Shown here: positions 58,701 to 64,000 of the stretch, piece by piece | Numbering within the stretch: the stretch's first letter is position 1 | Layout: the number at the start of each line of letters is the position of its first letter | DNA from: Homalodisca vitripennis | Taxonomy: Eukaryota; Arthropoda; Insecta; Hemiptera; Cicadellidae | DNA length: 64,000 nucleotides | Assembly: GCF_021130785.1 (NCBI RefSeq) | Contig: NC_060213.1 | Location: 63,278,001 to 63,342,000 of the forward strand | Reading direction: 5' to 3' | Position numbers and translations under genes: made by a program | Notes under the pieces: model-generated | The model's database searches: none | The model's input: only the letters and a program-made list of their open reading frames with translations | What the model was told of the DNA's origin: nothing

Positions 58701-59889
58701 AAGGAAAAGCTTGCAAATGCGCGGGAAGAAAATTATCACAGTAAATCCCAGTCTAATTTAAAAAATGTCCTAGGTCAAACCAGCATAGTTGAAAGATTTG
58801 AACAAACTGCTATCCAAATATCCCATGCCTCACTGGGAGTTGTCTTTGAGCACCTCTTTCAAAGAACTCTCAGCAACAAGAAGTGCTCCAGCACCCGTGT
58901 GGAGAAGAGTCACATGAAGTATTCTAACTACTTTTCAAAATCGTTAATCCATTGTTAGTTGGGTGCCTCTTGTGTGAAACATTTCAAAGGCTTTTAAAAT
59001 AAAACACAAAAAGATACACAATAAAAAAGTCACTTTTATTATGCTTTTTTAATAAAACCCTTGCTCTGGTTTATGTAACCTTATTTTCACAAAACAAAAT
59101 TATTGCTAAAAAATTGGTTTTTATGTTTGGAATATAACATATTGCGATAAATTCACACCCTGATATTTTTTTATCATCTATTATTCCAAAAGTATCACAG
59201 TTAATATGCAAAACAAACGCCATTATGTCCACTACTGATTCAAAACTAACTAAGTTCCCGAAACTGCTCCAAATATCGTTATGTTCTAAAGTTTTTTAAA
59301 GTTTTACCAGTAAACTATAAATGTCTAATTGTAGCCATCAGCAACAACCTGATAAAAGTATAATTTTTACAAATTAAAAAAAATTTCCATACTTAGGGAA
59401 TAATAATACTTATTGCCATATTTAGTTTTTACTCTTATCAAAAAAGTCAGTTAAGTTGGTAGCTGAGTCAAAGAATAAACACAACTTAAATACTAGAACA
59501 CATCCGTAGTTAACTATGGTTATAAATTAACATAGGATATAGCAAAACACGTCAACAGAATAACAAGGGTTACTCAGGAGCCAATTATAAAATCTATTTC
59601 TAAACACTTTTTCAGGGTGTATATTTATTAAAGGATGTAATTTACTGTAAATGTTTAGTGAAACAACCAGCTCACTATTAATTGTTTTATGTAGTATGCA
59701 GAAATTTATTGTACAATGTATACGAAATCAATCTAGTAAGCCTAATTGCCTTACTCCTAGCATTATAGCTCTGATCAGCATACTTAATACTGTTAGGATT
59801 ATGAGAAATAAACAAAATTAGGTAATGTATGTATAAACTGAAAATAGTTAGAAATTTTAAGTTTATTTTTAATATTGGCAAAAAGACAG
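58701..59889. other. AT-rich DNA, no gene recognised
   Basis: Short frames only. No repeat relation to the rest of the window was seen. Confidence 0.5.
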
Positions 59890-61724
59890 ATTACGGGATT
59901 CCTTACCAATATACCCTATATGAATATAAGAAAGAAATTAGAAAAATATGAGAAGAATCTGGAGAAATGTTTGTAAAAGCATGAGCAACCTACTAGAGGC
60001 TGACAGGTTTAAAAAAAAACTCTCCAAACTGATCACTCTTATCCACTAGGGTCCTTAGTAAAAGCCAATGGTGGCCTTACAGTCAACAAGAAGGAAACTC
60101 TAGAACTATTGTTGAAAACGCATTTTCGGGGCGGCCTCGAAATGAGGATTTTTATTCTCTAGCGGGGGAAAGACCTGGTTGGGAGGCTGCCAAATCCAAA
60201 CAGCAGTCAAAAAGAATTTTTACATCTAAAAGGATTAAATGGGCAGTAATATCCCTTAAGCCATTTAAATATCCTGGAGCTGGTGGAGGTTTCCCGGTCC
60301 TTCTTCAAGAAGGGTTGGATATCTTATTAAATACACTAACTATTTTGCTTAGAAGCAGTTACGCCCTAGGATTTATTCTAAAAAACTGAGGGAGAACACT
60401 TGTGTTTTATGCGAAAAAGACAGTGATCTGCCTGAACCTAACTCGTACAGGCTGTAAGCCTAACCTCCTTCACGGTAGAAACTACGGAAAAAATAATTAT
60501 AGACATGTCAGGGACAAAAACTTACAGTTACAACTACTCAGCCTATATCAACATGCATACGTGGAAGGTAAGTCAGCTACCACCGCTCTCCGAAGTCTGG
60601 TGGAAGCGGTGGAGGACACTTTTAAGGAAAATGAATCCCTAGTCAGCGTCTTTATGAATATTGAAGTAGCTTACGACCCAGTAGCATATCAATCCATCCC
60701 TCCTGTGGGCAATGGTGGTAGACGACCTCCTACCTAAAGCAGAAAAGAGGGGAATAAGTCTACTATGCTATACCGACGACCTGGGGCTTATGGTAAAAGA
60801 GAAAAACAAAGGCTCGCTGGAACGCCTCACTCAATAAGCCATACATTTTATAAGCATCTGGTGTCAGCGGGATGGTATATGCATAAATCCATAAAAAACC
60901 AGTAGGATTACCTATACTAGGGGGAAAAGTTCCAGCTAGAACAATCTGGCCTGGAAGGTATCAGGATAAAACATTCTGACGAAGTAAAGTATCTAGGCGT
61001 TTTCCGCTATAAGAGGCTGACTTTGAGTACACATATTCACACAATATCTAAGGAGATAAAGGGCCTTGGGGCATGTATAAGACTTTGGATTGAAATGGGG
61101 ATTGAAAACTACAATGATTTATTGGATCTCTAAGTTAAAAAAGCAATAGTCACATATGCTGCATTAGGTTGGTGGCCGAAAGAAGAACCAAAACAGTAGT
61201 CAAGAGGCTACAGAGTCTTCTAAGGCTAGCTTGTGTAAGCATCACAAGAGTTCCTGTCCAACCCTGGCACTTGAAGCGGTCCTGGGATACACTCCTCTGG
61301 AGCAGGTAGTATTGAAGACAGCCGCAATGACGCTTCTGGATATAAAGGTGATTAAAGCTACCTTCTCATAGAGCCATATTAAATTAACCCAGGAATTTTC
61401 TGAAACGATATCAAATGTGTCGAAATAAATTGTTGAGAAATACTCCTTTTGAAAACCAAACAGTCTCTACTGAAGATCGGGTAAAAACGAGGCCTACCCT
61501 ACTAAAGGAGTCCAGAAGTTCTATACAGGTGATTTACGCCTTGAGTCTAGGGCAGGATTCAGCATATACGGACCACGATTTAACCTATCTGTGCTCCTGG
61601 GCAAAAATGCTACGGTCTTCCAAGTGGAAGTCATGGTAGTAGAATTATGCGCCAGAAGACTCATACAAATGAGGCCAAAAGGAGCAGAATACTTAATACT
61701 CTCTGACGGCCAAGCTGCACTTAG
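59890..61724 (+). pseudogene. Non-LTR retrotransposon pol remnant, part 1 (RT and start of RNase H)
   Basis: A long, frame-broken series of blocks reads in one direction. First are MSNLLEADRFKKKLSK and ETLELLLKTHFRG, then SLKPFKYPGAGG (like 'PxKSPGxDG') with LLQEGLDILLN. Next come QHAYVEGKSATTALRSLVEA and LVSVFMNIEVAYD (first catalytic block, 'FLDIExAFD', with Asp changed to Asn). CYTDDLGLMV (YADD block) and VKYLGVF follow, and finally YLILSDGQAAL (an RNase H catalytic block). RT with a downstream RNase H places it among I/LOA/R1-like clades. Many stops are present. It is interrupted at 61724 by a later insertion. Confidence 0.7.
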
Positions 61725-62589
<865 letters not shown>

Positions 62590-62596
62590 CACTAAG

Positions 62597-63190
62597 GGCA
62601 CTTGAAGCGGGCCTGTACGCTTGATTCTAAAGCAGTTTAGGAATGTAAGAACGCTTTGGTAGAACTGGCAGAGAAGAACAGAGTTACACTCGGTTGGGTG
62701 CCGGGTCATGGGGGCATTCGTGGTAATGAAATAGCAGGGCCTGAGCCGGGCTTGGGAATAACATTCTCCCACAGTAAAGTTCTCATCGATTGGCAAAAGA
62801 GGATTAGATAATTTAACTGGAGTAGGGCCTCAAGATTAATACAATATAAATGTTTATCCCTCCTTACGCTTAAGAGTGAGCATCTCCCCTACATCAAATT
62901 AAGGAGAGATAAAAATGATAGTAGGGATGTTAACAGAACGTGGCCTTCTTAAAATGCAGACTCTGCGGGGAAGCAGAAGAATCAGCGGAAAACATTTGGC
63001 TGTTATAGGGACATCTTCTCAGCATGTAAAAGCCCCAGATATTGAGGGCACAAACATAAGTAAGGGAGGTGCACTGGTCATTTTAGAACTAATTGCGGAG
63101 ACAACAGTCTCTATCCCTCGGAAAAAGGAATCCTATTCTGAGTACTAAAACTAAAGCTTGCTCTAACTGCATATATTGCAAATACTATAC
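62597..63190 (+). pseudogene. Non-LTR retrotransposon pol remnant, part 2 (end of RNase H, zinc knuckle)
   Basis: Continues the element of 59890-61724. ECKNALVELAEKNRVTLG runs into WVPGHGGIRGNEIAG, the conserved C-terminal RNase H block ('WVPGHxGIxGNExAD'). Further on, from 62955, CRLCGEAEESAEN with a downstream H-x4-C spacing matches the C-terminal CCHC knuckle of such elements. Stops and shifts separate the blocks. The 3' end is probably near 63190, but no poly-A or repeat tail is obvious. Confidence 0.65.
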
Positions 63191-63738
63191 AATGGCCATT
63201 ATATATTTCTATGTCTTCTAATCTATTAATGTTTGTCCTATGTAACATTGATCTATATTTCCATATTATTTGCTATACTTGTATAACAATGGTTGTAATT
63301 ATTAAGGTGCTCAGCGAATGTTTTATAAATTTATTAAGGGCTTAAATAAGATCTTAAAAGCGGGTTTTTAATTTTCTTCCAGTTTGACCAATTTAAAACT
63401 GTCATGGCTAATACAGTTCAATATATAAACTATAAACACATGAACTGGAATAAATGTCTCATTTATCAATTGTCGGTTTAATTTTGTTCTGCAATTTATT
63501 GCTACTTCTATACGCAGTGTGGCTATGAAATAACGATACTGCCACTGCTGTGGATCCAGGAGGCAAGCCTCAACCACCAATAATCTACAGCTGTTTAATG
63601 AGAACCTTTCTCTTTCTTATGCAACTAGTCTCGCTTCTGTAAACAACCCACTTTAGTAAGTGTCTAGGTTCGCGTTATTGTTGTTTTTGTTTTGCCAGAT
63701 AAAATTGTTAGTGTAACAGTAGAGTAACAAATTATTGT
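63191..63738. other. AT-rich DNA, no gene recognised
   Basis: No domain or repeat was recognised. Confidence 0.5.
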
Positions 63739-64000
63739 GATGTTTTACTTTAAAATTGGAAAAAGTGCTACTAAACTTATAATTTACTGAAAGAAGTGTA
63801 TGGTAGTTAATGTTAATCCCGTGTTTTTTAATGGTTTAGCATTGTAAAGATGGCAGAGAATGCGTTGAAGACAGTTCGCGGCCTAGTCGCCCTTCAACGT
63901 CAAACACGGATGAAAATGTCGAAAAAGTCGTAATTTGATTTGGTCTAACCGTTGATTAAATTTGTAGAATTGTAGGTATCGATAAAAAATGTGTATGGTA
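63739..64000 (+). pseudogene. mariner (Mos1-like) transposase N-terminus, runs off the window
   Basis: Frame-broken similarity to the N-terminal helix-turn-helix region of mariner transposases. FKIGKSATKTYNLLKEVYG resembles 'xxKxxKxAxETxxMLxEAYG'. An RVF-WF-like stretch and KDGRE-like residues follow, then SRPSRPSTSNTDENVEKV (the 'RxGRPSTSxTDENVEKV' linker). At least two frame changes are present, and only the first quarter lies inside the window. It is a different subfamily from the IS630-type copy at 57 kb. Confidence 0.6.

Overview
This is AT-rich nuclear DNA from an animal, almost certainly an arthropod. Hemiptera is the best guess, from the mix of transposon families: Mutator/Phantom-like, mariner-like, I/R1/LOA-like and Jockey-like non-LTR elements, a tRNA-Leu-derived SINE, Helitron-like repeats and a DUF7869-like protein. 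There is no bacterial operon, no complete host gene and no CRISPR array. Every protein homology I can name is a transposon or repeat-borne fragment. The few candidate host exons are short, lie on the minus strand and belong to families I do not recognise.

Layout. 1-1.3 kb: a small Mutator/Phantom-like element with short terminal inverted repeats, a 5'-truncated transposase C-terminus and a large internal inverted repeat. 1.3-7.2 kb: AT-rich DNA with at most one reverse-transcriptase relic. 7.2-12.1 kb: a C-rich tract, then a direct repeat of about 1.79 kb present two and two-thirds times; each copy carries an intact 132-nt exon-like block on the minus strand with splice-like ends. 12.1-20 kb: a relic of that exon, a Helitron 5'-end fragment, two further candidate exons, a degenerate ~70-bp satellite and a foldback/MITE-like element. 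20-24 kb: a SINE and a Jockey-like RT pseudogene.

25.5-53.8 kb is the main feature: about 28.3 kb of head-to-tail Helitron-like non-autonomous units. I place 15 unit starts. Each begins TC plus a TATATA stretch, a conserved GCATGTG block and usually a GACT/CACT microsatellite. Nine units end in a CTGGGGGC-GTA-GCCCCCAG hairpin followed by GCGAGCCGAAGGCGAG. Units fall into length and sequence classes (C D A A A B D B C A A A E F A), so the array has higher-order structure. The A units are nearly identical. No Rep/helicase gene is present.

The array lies between two 578-bp direct repeats that differ at about three positions. A minus-strand Ty3/gypsy-type integrase C-terminus abuts the right copy and a polypurine-tract-like sequence abuts the left copy. 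The simplest reading is an LTR retrotransposon with most of gag-pol deleted, whose interior contains or received the Helitron-like array. 56.9-64 kb: a mariner-like transposase pseudogene, a DUF7869-like pseudogene, a decayed non-LTR element whose RNase H region is split by an 865-bp insertion carrying a 209-bp CA microsatellite, and the start of a second mariner-type transposase at the window edge.

The elements do not form a pathway. The region looks like repeat-rich, probably heterochromatic DNA in which nested insertion and tandem amplification are the main events.
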